Assembly: GCF_036227125.1 (NCBI RefSeq)
Contig: NZ_CP109435.1
Coordinates: 8,432,001-8,496,000, forward strand
Direction of reading: 5' to 3'
Source of the DNA: Streptomyces sp. NBC_01485
GTDB lineage: Bacteria > Actinomycetota > Actinomycetes > Streptomycetales > Streptomycetaceae
Length of the DNA: 64,000 nucleotides
Made by a program: the position numbers and the translations under genes. The stretch's first letter is position 1. Every line of letters starts with the position of its first letter. The notes beneath the pieces are model-generated. The model made no database searches, had not been told where the DNA came from, and was given only the letters and a program-made list of their open reading frames with translations. Below, in pieces: positions 18,052 to 27,654 of the stretch.

Positions 18052-21000
18052 TCAGTTGTCGAGTGGGGTGACCTTGAACGCGCGGATGATCGTCTGCTCG
18101 GCCGTGTTCCCTCTGCCGTCCACCGCCTTGGCGCGCAGCGACACGGAGGCGGAGTCCGTGGGCGGCCGCAGCAGCAGGGCGCGGCCCGCGTGCACGGGCG
18201 CTCGCTGCCAGGACCTGCCCGCGTCGTAGGAGACGTCCACGGTCAAAGTCCTTACGCCCGCGCGCGCTCCTTCCACCGTGACCGGCACGAGGACCGGCTT
18301 CCCGGCGGGTGTGGTCGAGTCCGTCGCGAGGCGGGGTGCGTAGCGGACGTTCAGCAGGGGAACGCGCTGGGTGCCGGTCGGGACCGTGGCGGAGCGGAAC
18401 GTCCAGGTGGAGGTGATCCGGGAGGAGACGTCGGTGATGGTGGCCTGTTGGTTGAGGTCGGTGGACAGGGTGTAGCGGGCGTCGCCGGCCGGGACGGTGA
18501 TGTCGCCGGTGGAGGGCGGTGCGGCGATGTTGAGGAGGGAGGTGCCGTCGGCCACGAGTGTGGTGCGGGCGCTGCCGCCGAAGCGCAGGCCGGTGGTGCC
18601 CGGGTGGCCGGCGCCGTCGGTGTGGAGGGGGATGCTCATCCGGAGGGTGTCGCCGGTGCGGAAGAGACCCCAGCCGGTGCCGCCGAAACTGTCGCGGCCT
18701 TCGGCGAGGCCCAGCCCGGGGCCGAAGACGCCGACTCCGTAGGTGGCCCGGTAAGTCCGGCCGGGACGGTACCGGCGTTCAGGGGTGTAGTAGTTGGCCT
18801 CGTTCTGGAGCGTCTGGCCGTTCTGCGTCACGATGAAGCCCCAGGACACCGCGGCCTCGGTGTTGACGTAGTCGGTCTGCACGCGGGGCAGGGCGGTGGT
18901 GGTGCGGATGGCGACGCCCGCGGAGCTCATGCCGTCCGCCGCGTAGGGAACCGCCGAGATGTCGGCCCGCTTCTTCGTGACGGAGGCACCGAGGGTGCTG
19001 TCGATCCGGGCCAGGTCACGACGGGTGAGATGCCGGGTGAGACCGGCGTACGGCTTCTCCGGCAGTGAGTAGGCGAGCCGGTATTCAGGCGGGTTGGCGC
19101 CCTCGTAGGCCTCCGGGCGGGTCCAGACGCCGCCGATCATCGCCTGGAGCGACCCGGTAGCGGTACCGGTCGTGGACCCTTTCTTGGCTCCTGTCGTGGA
19201 GGGGCCGCCGATCTGCGCGAACGAGAGCCGGTCGAGCGAGCCCAGCCAGGAACTCGTCAGTCTGCCCTGCCCGTTGGCCATGGTCCGTCGGACGGCCAGG
19301 ACACCGGAGGAGGCCGTGGCCTGAGGGTCGGGCAGGGTGACGCTGATCGGCTTGGCGACGCGGGCGTCGAGCGTCAGGGACGTGTCCCTGTCCACGACGA
19401 TCTCGGGCTGGTAGAGGGCCGCTCGCGCGTACGAGCCGTCCGTCCGGCGCGTGTAGACGGTGCTGGTGAGGTGGTAGGTGCCGGGGGGAACGCGCACCAC
19501 CGCGGTGCCGTCGGACTTCATCGAGATCGAGTGGATCTCGCCGGTGACGACGTCGTAGAGGGTGTCCCCGGTCGCCGGCGCCGGGGCGTTCCCGTCGGCC
19601 CCGATGTGACGGAGCGTCAGGTCGTAGCGTTCCGTCTCCCGGACGATGCCGAGCGGGGTGCGGGCGACGACGGCGGCGGCGGCAGCGGTCGCGGAGGCAG
19701 TGGTGGCCGTGACCGTGCCGGACAACTGGCCGAGGGTCGAGCCCACCCGGGTGTCGGAGGTGACGGTGGCGGTCGCGGTGCCGCCGGCCGGGACGGTGAC
19801 CCGCTCCGGGGAGACGGTGAACGTGCCGTCGTTGACCGCCCGGCCCGCACGGTCGGTCGTCGACGCGGCCAGGTCGAGGACGACGTCCTCGTCGCCGCTG
19901 TTGCGGTACGTCAGGGTCTTGCCGGCCGGCGCGTCGTCGGTGTGCGGATAGGCGGCGAGACCGAAGCTCAGCGACGCCGGGTCACTGGTGACCCGCTCGT
20001 TCATCGCGGCGGCGACGTCGACCCGGCCCGCGCCCTGCTGGAACGCGCCTCGGTCGGCGGTGGGCCTGGCGGAGGCCATCAGCGCGCGTTTCAGTTGCCC
20101 GCCGGACCAGTCGGGGTGCGCGCTCGCCAGGAGCGCCGCCGCACCGGCGACATGCGGCGTGGCCATGGAGGTGCCGGACGCCGAGGTGTAGTGGTCGTCG
20201 ACCGGCCCGTCGCCCGGCTGCACGCAACTGTTCTGACACAGCGCCGTGCCGGCCGCGCGGGCGGCCACGATGTGCACACCGGGGCCGGTGATGTCGGGCT
20301 TGACGGCGTTGTCGTCCACCCGGGGACCGGTGCTGGAGAACGAGGCCAGGGCGTCGGAGTCGTCGACGGCGCCCACCGTCAGCGCGGCGTCCGCGCTGCC
20401 CGGGCTGCCGACCGTACTGTCACCGTCGTCGCCCTCGTTGCCCGCGGCGACGACGAACAGGGTGCCGTACCGGGCGGACAGGGTGTCGACGGCGTCCTCG
20501 AGGGGGTCGGTGCCCGGGCCGTCCGGGCCGCCCAGGCTCATGTTGACGACCTTCGCGCCCTGGTCGACCGCCCACTGCATCCCCGCGAGGATGCCCGATT
20601 CGCTGCCGCTGCCCTGGTCGCCCAGCACCTTGCCGTTCAGCAGGGTGACGCCCGGGGCGACGCCCTTGAACTTGCCGTCGGAGGCGGCGCCGCTGCCCGT
20701 GATGATCGACGCCACGTGGGTGCCGTGGCCGAAGTGGTCGACCGCGTCGGCGGCACCGGAGAAGTTCCTCTCGCCGACGACACGGCCCGCCAGGTCCGGG
20801 TGACTTGAGTCGATGCCGGTGTCCAGGACGGCGGTCCTGACGCCCTGTCCGGTGTAACCGGCCGCCCACGCGCTCGGCGCCCCGATCTGCGGCACGCTGC
20901 GGTCCAACGTGGCCCGCACCGTGCCGTCGAGCCAGATCTTCCGGATTCCGGCCGCCGCCCGGGAGGCGTTCGGGAGGGTCAGCGCCTTCCACAGCTCACC

Positions 21001-21546
21001 GGCCGTCTCCTTGCCGACCTCGACGGCGACGCCACGGACGGCCGGCAGCTTCTTCGTGACGACCGTCCCCTCGGGAACGGGCCGCGAACCCAGCCGGGTG
21101 GCGGACAAGGACGTGGACGTGGTCCCGCCGAGGATCAACGGGAGTTCACCGCGCCGCGCGTCGTCGTACCCGGCGTCCAGCAGGGCCTTGAGGTCGAACA
21201 GCCCACGGTCCAGGGTGCCTTGCGCGATCATCCGCTCCGCGTCCGTGGGAATCGCGTACAGGTGATCGCGGGAGGCCTCGACCCGGAAGCCGACCTCCTC
21301 GCGCCCTTCACCGGGCGTGACCGACACGAGGTCGCCGTCCCGGTCCACGAGAAACCGGTCCCCGGTGATCAGCGTCACCGCCCGCAACCCCGGCTCGCTG
21401 CGAGACTCCTGGACAACTCCCGCCTTGAACAGGGGAGTCGGGGACGCCATGGCCGCCGAGGACACCGACGCCACGAGCGCCAACGCCGTACAGAGCGCCG
21501 TACCGAACGTCGTACGGACAACCCGCGGTCTTCGAAGGGGTAACAC
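18052..21546 (-). CDS. secreted subtilisin-family (S8) serine peptidase
   Basis: The 1164-residue protein has a signal peptide (about residues 1-37, ending AMASP), a long prodomain, and an S8 catalytic domain at about 230-520. The triad blocks are AVLDTGIDSSHPDL (Asp), GHGTHVASIITG (His) and GTSMATPHVAGAA (Ser), with AAGNEGD supplying the oxyanion Asn. The C-terminal 600 residues are beta-rich, with Fn3-like and carboxypeptidase-regulatory-like segments, as in large Streptomyces subtilases. GTG at 21546 has a GGAGG site 8 nt upstream; an upstream in-frame ATG would give a non-signal N-terminus. Substrate unknown; probably extracellular protein degradation. Confidence 0.93.
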   Translation of the reverse strand: MLPLRRPRVVRTTFGTALCTALALVASVSSAAMASPTPLFKAGVVQESRSEPGLRAVTLITGDRFLVDRDGDLVSVTPGEGREEVGFRVEASRDHLYAIPTDAERMIAQGTLDRGLFDLKALLDAGYDDARRGELPLILGGTTSTSLSATRLGSRPVPEGTVVTKKLPAVRGVAVEVGKETAGELWKALTLPNASRAAAGIRKIWLDGTVRATLDRSVPQIGAPSAWAAGYTGQGVRTAVLDTGIDSSHPDLAGRVVGERNFSGAADAVDHFGHGTHVASIITGSGAASDGKFKGVAPGVTLLNGKVLGDQGSGSESGILAGMQWAVDQGAKVVNMSLGGPDGPGTDPLEDAVDTLSARYGTLFVVAAGNEGDDGDSTVGSPGSADAALTVGAVDDSDALASFSSTGPRVDDNAVKPDITGPGVHIVAARAAGTALCQNSCVQPGDGPVDDHYTSASGTSMATPHVAGAAALLASAHPDWSGGQLKRALMASARPTADRGAFQQGAGRVDVAAAMNERVTSDPASLSFGLAAYPHTDDAPAGKTLTYRNSGDEDVVLDLAASTTDRAGRAVNDGTFTVSPERVTVPAGGTATATVTSDTRVGSTLGQLSGTVTATTASATAAAAAVVARTPLGIVRETERYDLTLRHIGADGNAPAPATGDTLYDVVTGEIHSISMKSDGTAVVRVPPGTYHLTSTVYTRRTDGSYARAALYQPEIVVDRDTSLTLDARVAKPISVTLPDPQATASSGVLAVRRTMANGQGRLTSSWLGSLDRLSFAQIGGPSTTGAKKGSTTGTATGSLQAMIGGVWTRPEAYEGANPPEYRLAYSLPEKPYAGLTRHLTRRDLARIDSTLGASVTKKRADISAVPYAADGMSSAGVAIRTTTALPRVQTDYVNTEAAVSWGFIVTQNGQTLQNEANYYTPERRYRPGRTYRATYGVGVFGPGLGLAEGRDSFGGTGWGLFRTGDTLRMSIPLHTDGAGHPGTTGLRFGGSARTTLVADGTSLLNIAAPPSTGDITVPAGDARYTLSTDLNQQATITDVSSRITSTWTFRSATVPTGTQRVPLLNVRYAPRLATDSTTPAGKPVLVPVTVEGARAGVRTLTVDVSYDAGRSWQRAPVHAGRALLLRPPTDSASVSLRAKAVDGRGNTAEQTIIRAFKVTPLDN

Positions 21547-21719
21547 GTGTCGGCCTCCGTAGCGATGATGGGGTGGGCACACGCACCACAAGGTGGCAGA
21601 CGGGCCGACCCGCAACAACGAAGTGACCTGACGCGTCTACGCCATGGCGCGAACGAGCCACACAGAGCGTCGAGTTGGACCACCAGACGCGAAGCGGGTC
21701 ACCGGCCGCCGTCGAACGG

Positions 21720-22598
21720 TCACGCCGGGACCGGAACCGGTTGCAGCACGATGTCGAAGCGGGCCTGGCGGAACGGGTTGGCCAGGCCGAGCGCCTCCGC
21801 CCGCACCGGCGCGTCCACCTCGACGAACTCCTGCACGAGGCTCTTCCTGACGGCGAAGACCGCGTCCGACTCCAGATAGTCGCTGCCCGCCACGAAGATG
21901 TGCGTCGTGACGGGCCGGTGTCCTTCGGCCGCCACGATGAAGTGGACGTGCGCGGGACGGTAGGGATGGCGGCCGGTCGCCTCCAGCAGCGCTCCGACCG
22001 GTCCGTCCGTCGGGATCGGATAGGGGCTCGGGACGCACGAGCGGAACCAGAAGCGGCCCTCCGCGTCGGCGGTGAACAGTCCGCGCCCGTTGCCCTGCGG
22101 CTGCTCGCCCGGCTGCTGGACGTCGTAGAAGCCGTGGTCGTCGGCCTGCCACACGTCCAGGGTGGCGCCGGGCAGCGGGGTGCCGTCGACGGAGACGACC
22201 CGTCCGGTGATCAGACAGGGTTCGCCGGTGCCGGTCAGGTCGATCGAGTCCCCGAGCGCGCGCGGCGGGGAGGCGACCATGTGGAAGGGGCCGAGGACCG
22301 TGGAGTCGGTGGCGGCGGCCTCCTTGCGGTCGTTGACCGCCTCGACGAGCATCGACACGCCCAGGACGTCCGAGAGCATGATGAACTCCTGCCGGGTGTC
22401 GTCGCACCGCTGCCCGGTGGCGGTGAGGAAGGCGATCGCCTGCTCCCATTCGGCCCGGGTCGGTTCGACGTCCCGTACGAAGTCGTGCAGATGCCGCACC
22501 AGACCGGACAGCAGCTCCCGCAGCCGGGGGTCGCCGGTGCGGGCGAAACTGTCCACGACCGCTGCCGTCGCGGTCTCGATGCTGAAGTCCGTCGTCAT
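21720..22598 (-). CDS. intradiol ring-cleavage dioxygenase (catechol/hydroxyquinol type)
   Basis: The 292-residue non-haem Fe(III) enzyme has the N-terminal helical dimerisation domain of catechol and hydroxyquinol 1,2-dioxygenases, then STVLGPFHM, the intradiol core GATLDVWQADDHGFYD and RPAHVHFIVAAEGH with the two His ligands and flanking Tyr ligands. The length and helical domain fit hydroxyquinol 1,2-dioxygenases best, which open benzene-1,2,4-triol. No maleylacetate reductase or monooxygenase is adjacent, so the pathway is unknown. A GGGAG site lies 6 nt before the ATG. Confidence 0.85.
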   Translation of the reverse strand: MTTDFSIETATAAVVDSFARTGDPRLRELLSGLVRHLHDFVRDVEPTRAEWEQAIAFLTATGQRCDDTRQEFIMLSDVLGVSMLVEAVNDRKEAAATDSTVLGPFHMVASPPRALGDSIDLTGTGEPCLITGRVVSVDGTPLPGATLDVWQADDHGFYDVQQPGEQPQGNGRGLFTADAEGRFWFRSCVPSPYPIPTDGPVGALLEATGRHPYRPAHVHFIVAAEGHRPVTTHIFVAGSDYLESDAVFAVRKSLVQEFVEVDAPVRAEALGLANPFRQARFDIVLQPVPVPA

Positions 22599-22659
22599 GG
22601 TGATCTCCCGGTCGGCCCTGTCCCAGACGGTCCCCAGACGGTACCCACCCCGCAGGTGA

Positions 22660-23015
22660 TCAGGACCAGTGCCACACCTGGTTGCTGCTGCCCGCGCATC
22701 CCCAACCCTGGACCCGCTGGCCGTCGTTGCCGGACGTGGTGGCCTCCGCGTCCAGGCAGAAGCCGTCCGGGACGCTGACCAGCGTTCCGCCGCCGCCGAG
22801 CCGCCGAGCCGCCACCGCTGGGCGCCGAGTCCGTCGCAGTTCCTGGCCTGGACCTTCTGGCCGTTGACGCCTGCGGTGCCCGTGTCGGCGTCCAGGCAGA
22901 GGTGGCTGCCCTGATTGACGGCGAGGTACTGGGAAGCCTTACCGGGCACGGCGTACGCCGCCCACTTCTGCGTGGCCGTGCCCTTGCACCGTTGTTGGCT
23001 TGGATCCGGTGCCAC
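22660..23015 (-). pseudogene. ricin-type lectin (CBM13) fragment, frameshifted
   Basis: Read on the minus strand, one frame gives NQGSHLCLDADTGTAG and GQKVQARNCDGLGAQRW; a second frame continues with VPDGFCLDAEATTSGNDGQ and GWGCAGSSNQVWHW, ending at a stop at 22660-22662. These are two consecutive QxW-type ricin repeats, separated by a frameshift in a GCC-rich run near 22790. No catalytic domain or start is visible. It is the 3' end of a carbohydrate-binding protein, probably from a secreted glycosidase, left next to the broken GH4 gene. Confidence 0.7.
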
Positions 23016-23033
23016 TCCGATGCCGTTCCGGTG

Positions 23034-23227
23034 TCAGATCCCTTCCGCGAGGGCGATCCGCTCGTCCGCCGCTCGCCCGGCGAGGACCGAGCGGACGGCC
23101 GTCAGCCGGGAGGCGTCCAGGTCGTACAGGGTCACCTCGGTGACGCGTCCTTCGCCGCGATCGCCAGCGGCGCCCGGTGGACCAGCGGGACCCGGAAGTC
23201 ACCGCCGCCCAGGATCGTGAGTCTCAT
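23034..23227 (-). pseudogene. GH4 (6-phospho-beta-glucosidase-like) 5' remnant
   Basis: The ATG overlaps the DeoR stop. The first frame reads MRLTILGGGDFRVPLVHRAP, the NAD-binding start of GH4 enzymes, and stops after 31 codons; another frame continues with VTEVTLYDLDASRLTAVRSVL, the next GH4 strand, and stops at 23034. A normal GH4 protein has about 430 residues, so the rest is gone. It was evidently the coupled partner of the DeoR regulator. The ricin-lectin fragment follows directly, suggesting a deletion joined two genes. Confidence 0.75.
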
Positions 23228-23988
23228 ACTTCGACCACCTCGACTCCCGCCTCACGCAGCCGACTGCAGGTCCTGTCGTCCGCCGGGGCGTTGGTCACCA
23301 CGACGTCGAGCTCCTCGGGCCCGCACACCCGGGCCATCCCGGTGCCGGGGAACTTGCCCGCGTCCGCCAGCAGCACCACCTGCGCGCTGGCCGCGATCAT
23401 CGCCCGCTTGACGGGCACCTCCACGGCGGTGGTGTCCAGCACCTGCCCGTCGGGGCGGATCCCGCTCGTGCCGAGGAACAGCCGGTCGGCGTGGATCTGC
23501 CGCAGGTTGTCCTCGGTGAGGAAACCGACCAGCGAGCGGTAGTCGCGCCGCACCACGCCGCCCAGCAGGATCAACTGGACGCTCTTGTCGTCCTGGAGTT
23601 CCTCGTAGACGGCCAGGTTGCTGGTGATCACGGTCAGGTTCCGGCCGTGCAGATGCCGGGCCACCCGGTGGGCCGTGGTGCCGATGTCGAGCAGCACGGT
23701 CTCGCCGTCCCTGACGAGGGTCGCGCACCAGGCGGCCAGGGCGTCCTTGGCCTCCACCCGGACCGAGGCCACGTCGGCGAACGGGTCGTCCTCGCCGACG
23801 ACGGGGGCGGCGCCGCCGTAGACGCGTTTGAGCAGGCCCTCGTCCTCCAACTGCACGAGGTCGCGCCTGATGGTGGCCTGGCTGGCCCCGACCTTCTCGG
23901 CCAGGGAGACCACCGAGGTGGGCCCGTCCATGCGCAGGACACGCAGGATCAGCTGTTGCCTTCGGTCAGGGAGCATGCCGCAGACCAT
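23224..23988 (-). CDS. DeoR-family transcriptional regulator
   Basis: The 254-residue repressor has the DeoR helix-turn-helix at the N-terminus (VSLAEKVGASQATIRRDLVQLEDEGLLKRVYGGA) and the DeoRC sugar-phosphate sensor with LLDIGTTAHRVARHL and ADRLFLGTSGI. It is divergent from an ABC sugar importer, with an inverted repeat in the spacer, and was coupled to a GH4 gene now broken. The start at 23988 has a GGAG 12 nt upstream; an internal ATG at 23976 is possible. Expected inducer: a phosphorylated sugar. Confidence 0.88.
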   Translation of the reverse strand: MVCGMLPDRRQQLILRVLRMDGPTSVVSLAEKVGASQATIRRDLVQLEDEGLLKRVYGGAAPVVGEDDPFADVASVRVEAKDALAAWCATLVRDGETVLLDIGTTAHRVARHLHGRNLTVITSNLAVYEELQDDKSVQLILLGGVVRRDYRSLVGFLTEDNLRQIHADRLFLGTSGIRPDGQVLDTTAVEVPVKRAMIAASAQVVLLADAGKFPGTGMARVCGPEELDVVVTNAPADDRTCSRLREAGVEVVEV

Positions 23989-24377
23989 ACTCGCGAACTC
24001 TCCAAACTCAAGCAAAGTCGCGCATGCATGTCTCGATATCTGCTTGACCCTTGTCAAACCCGCTCACCGGGTGCACTCTCTTGCGTAATTCGAAGCCAGG
24101 TCCGGTCCCCACTCCGGTCGGCCGAAGCGGATGAACGGTGCACCACCACCCTCATCGACGCGTCGGCACCGTCTGAGAAGACCCGGTCACCCACGCCGGC
24201 TGGCTGAAGAGTCCACCACCCCGCCGATGCTCTTCGGCCACCCCGTCCCTCGAGCCCGTCCCCTTGCCCTTCCTCACCCCCTTCCCCATCCCATGCTCAC
24301 AGGTCCCCGCCGGACGTCCCGGATGCCCCGGAACGCGCCTGAGCGGCCGGACCCGCCGAAACACCCAGGAGAACGCC
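23989..24377. other. divergent promoter region, DeoR / ABC importer
   Basis: No gene is visible in these 389 bp. The left third (23990-24090) is the least GC-rich and holds a TTGACC-like -35 candidate and an inverted repeat at 24044-24057. The right part is C-rich, pyrimidine-biased on the plus strand (24220-24300), and looks like leader sequence before the importer genes. Confidence 0.5.
24044..24057. promoter_or_regulatory. inverted repeat, candidate DeoR operator
   Basis: TTGAC-CCTT-GTCAA is a perfect 5-nt inverted repeat in the AT-richer part of the spacer between the DeoR gene and the importer it probably regulates. Confidence 0.45.
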
Positions 24378-25655
24378 GTGGACCTTTCCCGCAGACGATT
24401 CCTTCAGGCCGCCGTGCTGACGGCCGCCACGGCAGGTGCCACCGCGGCGTGCGGCGGCGGCTCCGGGACGAGCGGCGCCAAGGACAGCAAGGACCTGAGC
24501 CTCTGGTACTGGGCCGGCGGCCTCAGTGACAAGGTCGTCGCGGACGCCAAGCAGCACTTCTCCGACGTCACCCTCAAGACCTCCGTGGTCGGCGGCGACT
24601 TCAAGACCAAGCTGCTCACCGGCCTGCGGGCCGCCCAGTCCGCCCCGGACATCACCGGCGTCAAGGGCGAGGACATCGCCTCCTTCCTGCCCAACGCCGA
24701 CCGCTTCGTCGACCTGAACACCGTCGGCGCGGACAAGCTGGCCCCGCAGTACCTGTCGTGGAAGCTGAAGCAGGCCACCACGAAGGACGGCAAGCTCATC
24801 GGCTTCCCGATCGACATCGGGCCGTGCGCCACCTACTACCGCGAGGACCTCTTCGCGAAGGCGGGCCTGCCCACCGACCCCGCCCAGGTCTCCGCCCAGC
24901 TGTCCACCTGGGACGACTACTTCAAGGCCGGCGTCGAGCTGCACAAGGCCGTCCCCGCGACCTACCTGATCAACAACATCGGCTCGGTGTTCTCGATGAT
25001 CATCGGCCAGGGCACCCAGCGGTTCATCGACGAGGACGGCGAATTCATCGGCGACCAGGACCACATCCGCGCCGCCTGGACCACCGCCGTGAAGCCCTGC
25101 ACCCTCGGTATCGACGCCAAGATCAACGACAACACCTGGAACGCGGCCATCGGCAGCGGGGCCCTGGGCACCGAGATCGGCGCCGCCTGGCACGCGCTGG
25201 ACATCAGCAACGCCGCCCCGGGCACCAAGGGCAAGTGGCGGGTGGCGAGCCTGCCCGGCGGGCCGTCCAACCTCGGCGGGTCCTTCCTGGCCATCCCCGC
25301 GACCAGCGGCAACCCCGAGGAAGCCTTCAAGATCATCAGCTGGATCCTCGACCCGGCGAACCAGGCCCGCGGCTTCACCGACGCGGCCCTCTTCCCGACC
25401 GCACCGGCCGCCTACAAGCTGCCGGCGCTGACCGGCGGCGACGCCTTCTTCGGCGGCCAGAAGACCATCGAGATCTTCGGCCCGGCGGCCGAGAAGATCC
25501 CCTCCGCCTACGAGGCTCCGGCCGACGCGGCGGTCTCGGCGCCCTACTTCAGCGAGCTGACCAGCATCGAGGCCAAGGGCAAGGACCCCGACGAGGCCTG
25601 GAAGGACGCGGTCGCCCAGGCCAAGCAGATCGCCCAGCGTCAGGGAGTGAAGTGA
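24378..25655 (+). CDS. ABC sugar importer, extracellular solute-binding lipoprotein
   Basis: The 425-residue protein starts with a Tat-lipoprotein signal: twin arginines in SRRRFLQAAVL and a lipobox ending TAAC at about residue 25. The rest is a group I (MalE/UgpB-like) binding protein: GLRAAQSAPDITGVKGEDI, NNTWNAAIGSGALGTEIGAAW, and LGGSFLAIPATSGNPEEA. It would capture a sugar at the outer membrane face. The GTG start has an AGGAGAA site. Two permease genes follow at 1 nt and with a 4-nt overlap; the ATPase is not encoded here and is probably the shared MsiK-type protein. Confidence 0.9.
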   Translation: MDLSRRRFLQAAVLTAATAGATAACGGGSGTSGAKDSKDLSLWYWAGGLSDKVVADAKQHFSDVTLKTSVVGGDFKTKLLTGLRAAQSAPDITGVKGEDIASFLPNADRFVDLNTVGADKLAPQYLSWKLKQATTKDGKLIGFPIDIGPCATYYREDLFAKAGLPTDPAQVSAQLSTWDDYFKAGVELHKAVPATYLINNIGSVFSMIIGQGTQRFIDEDGEFIGDQDHIRAAWTTAVKPCTLGIDAKINDNTWNAAIGSGALGTEIGAAWHALDISNAAPGTKGKWRVASLPGGPSNLGGSFLAIPATSGNPEEAFKIISWILDPANQARGFTDAALFPTAPAAYKLPALTGGDAFFGGQKTIEIFGPAAEKIPSAYEAPADAAVSAPYFSELTSIEAKGKDPDEAWKDAVAQAKQIAQRQGVK

Positions 25656-25656
25656 C

Positions 25657-26751
25657 ATGTCGCCAACCCCGGTAGCCGGCCCGGCACCCACCGGACCGAC
25701 CTCGGGACCGACCTCGGGACCGACCTCGGGACCGACCTCCGGATCCGGCGCGGCCCCCGGGCCCGCCGGCCGGTCGGCCCCGGGCCGCTCCTCCGGTCCG
25801 GGGCGCCGCCGCCGGGTCCGGCCGGTGTCGGCCGGGGCCCCGCGCGGGCCGCGGCGGCGGGTCGCCAGGTACTGGCCGCAGTACCTCGCCATCTCGCCGT
25901 ACTACCTGCTCTTCACGGCCTTCATGCTCTTCCCGGTCCTCTACACCGTCTTTCTGGCGTTCCAGAAGTGGGACGGCATCGGGGACATGCACTTCGTCGG
26001 GTTCCAGCAGTTCCGCTTCCTGTGGGACGACCCGGTGTTCTGGCTGTCCATCCGCAACACCCTCGTCATCTGGGTGCTGTCGACCGTGCCGATGCTCCTC
26101 ATGGCGCTGGTGCTCGCGGTGCTGGTGAACTCCACCAAGCGCTTCACCGCGTTCTACCGGGTCGCCCTGTTCATCCCCAGCATCACGTCGCTGGTGGCCA
26201 TCGCGATCTTCTTCGGCGCGATCTTCAGCAACAACTTCGGCCTGATCAACGCCGTCCTCCGGTCGGTGCACCTGTCCGCCGTGCCGTGGATGAGCAACGA
26301 GTGGACGATCAAGCTGGTGATCGCGGCGCTGATGACCTGGCAGTGGACCGGCTACAACGCGATCATCTACCTGGCCGGCCTCCAGTCGATCCCCTCGGAG
26401 GTCTACGAGGCCGCCAGGATGGACGGCGCCGGTCCGGTCCGGATCTTCTTCTCCATCACGATCCCGCTGCTGCGGCCCATCATCCTGTTCACCGTGGTGA
26501 TCTCCACCGTCACGGGCCTGCAGAGCTTCACCGAACCGCAGGTGCTGTTCGGCAGCGAGGCGTCCACCAATCCCAACTCCGGCGGACCGGGCCAGGCGGG
26601 TCTGACCACCTTGCTGTACTTCTACCACCAGGCCTTCGACAACAACGACTTCGGCTACGGGGCCGCGATCGTCTGGGCCTTCTTCCTGCTGATCCTGCTC
26701 ATCGTCGTCATCAACTGGCGCCTGGTGCAGCGTAAGGAGCGACGGCCATGA
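25657..26751 (+). CDS. ABC sugar importer permease, MalF-like
   Basis: The 364-residue permease has an unusual 65-residue Gly/Pro/Ser-rich N-terminal tail, then six membrane segments and the EAA loop EVYEAARMDGAGPVRIFFSITIPLLRP that contacts the ATPase. The tail contains four copies of GPTS from a 12-bp DNA repeat (about 25696-25740). It starts 1 nt after the binding-protein gene. Confidence 0.92.
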   Translation: MSPTPVAGPAPTGPTSGPTSGPTSGPTSGSGAAPGPAGRSAPGRSSGPGRRRRVRPVSAGAPRGPRRRVARYWPQYLAISPYYLLFTAFMLFPVLYTVFLAFQKWDGIGDMHFVGFQQFRFLWDDPVFWLSIRNTLVIWVLSTVPMLLMALVLAVLVNSTKRFTAFYRVALFIPSITSLVAIAIFFGAIFSNNFGLINAVLRSVHLSAVPWMSNEWTIKLVIAALMTWQWTGYNAIIYLAGLQSIPSEVYEAARMDGAGPVRIFFSITIPLLRPIILFTVVISTVTGLQSFTEPQVLFGSEASTNPNSGGPGQAGLTTLLYFYHQAFDNNDFGYGAAIVWAFFLLILLIVVINWRLVQRKERRP

Positions 26752-27605
26752 GCAGCGGCACGAGCGGCGGTACGAACGGTCTGAACCGCCGGCGCGTCCG
26801 GGGGCTGAGCGTCCATCTCATCCTGATGACCGGTGTGGCCGTCTCGGTGTTCCCGTTCTACTGGATCGTCGTCATGGCGACGAACACCTCGCAGGACATC
26901 TACAGCTACCCGCCGAAGCTGTGGTTCGGCGATCATCTGCTGACCAACGTCCAGCACCTGTTCGACAGGATGGACTTCTTCGGGTCGCTGTTCAACACGA
27001 TGATCGTGGCGGTCTGCACGACCCTGCTGGTGCTGTTCTTCGACTCCCTGGCGGCCTTCGCCTTCGCCAAGTACGACTTCCCCGGCAAGAAGTACCTGTT
27101 CGGCCTGCTGCTGTCGATGTACATCCTGCCGACCCAACTGGCGATCATCCCGCAGTACGAGATCATGGTGCAGTTGGGCTGGCTCGGCACGCTCAAGGCG
27201 CTCATCGTGCCCGCCGCCGCCAACGCCTTCGGCATCTTCTGGATGCGCCAGTACACCAGCACCAGCGTCCCCGACGAGCTGCTGGACGCCGCCCGGATCG
27301 AGGGCGCCGGGTTCTTCCGCCTGTACTGGCACGTGGTGCTGCCGTGCGTCCGCCCGGCGCTCGCGTTCCTCGGCATCTACACCTTCATCGGCGCCTGGAA
27401 CGACTACATCCTGCCGCTGGTGATGCTGGTCGACCCGGGCCGCCTCACCCTCCAGGTGGCGCTGGCGCAGTTGTACTCCGGCCACTCAACGGACTACAGC
27501 ATGGTGATGGCCGGGGTGCTGCTGTCCGTCATCCCGCTGGTGCTGGTGTTCACCTTCTTCGCCCGCGGCTTCATCGCCGACGCCACCAAGGGCGCCCTGA
27601 AGTGA
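26748..27605 (+). CDS. ABC sugar importer permease, MalG-like
   Basis: The 285-residue second permease overlaps the first by 4 nt. It has six membrane segments and the EAA loop DELLDAARIEGAGFFRLYW. Together with the preceding two genes it forms the transporter of a carbohydrate whose hydrolase (GH4) next door is now broken. It is convergent with the flotillin gene, 49 bp away. Confidence 0.93.
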   Translation: MSSGTSGGTNGLNRRRVRGLSVHLILMTGVAVSVFPFYWIVVMATNTSQDIYSYPPKLWFGDHLLTNVQHLFDRMDFFGSLFNTMIVAVCTTLLVLFFDSLAAFAFAKYDFPGKKYLFGLLLSMYILPTQLAIIPQYEIMVQLGWLGTLKALIVPAAANAFGIFWMRQYTSTSVPDELLDAARIEGAGFFRLYWHVVLPCVRPALAFLGIYTFIGAWNDYILPLVMLVDPGRLTLQVALAQLYSGHSTDYSMVMAGVLLSVIPLVLVFTFFARGFIADATKGALK

Positions 27606-27654
27606 CGGCACCGGCCGCCAGACATCAGGGCACACGGAACCCCTGGGACCCGTC

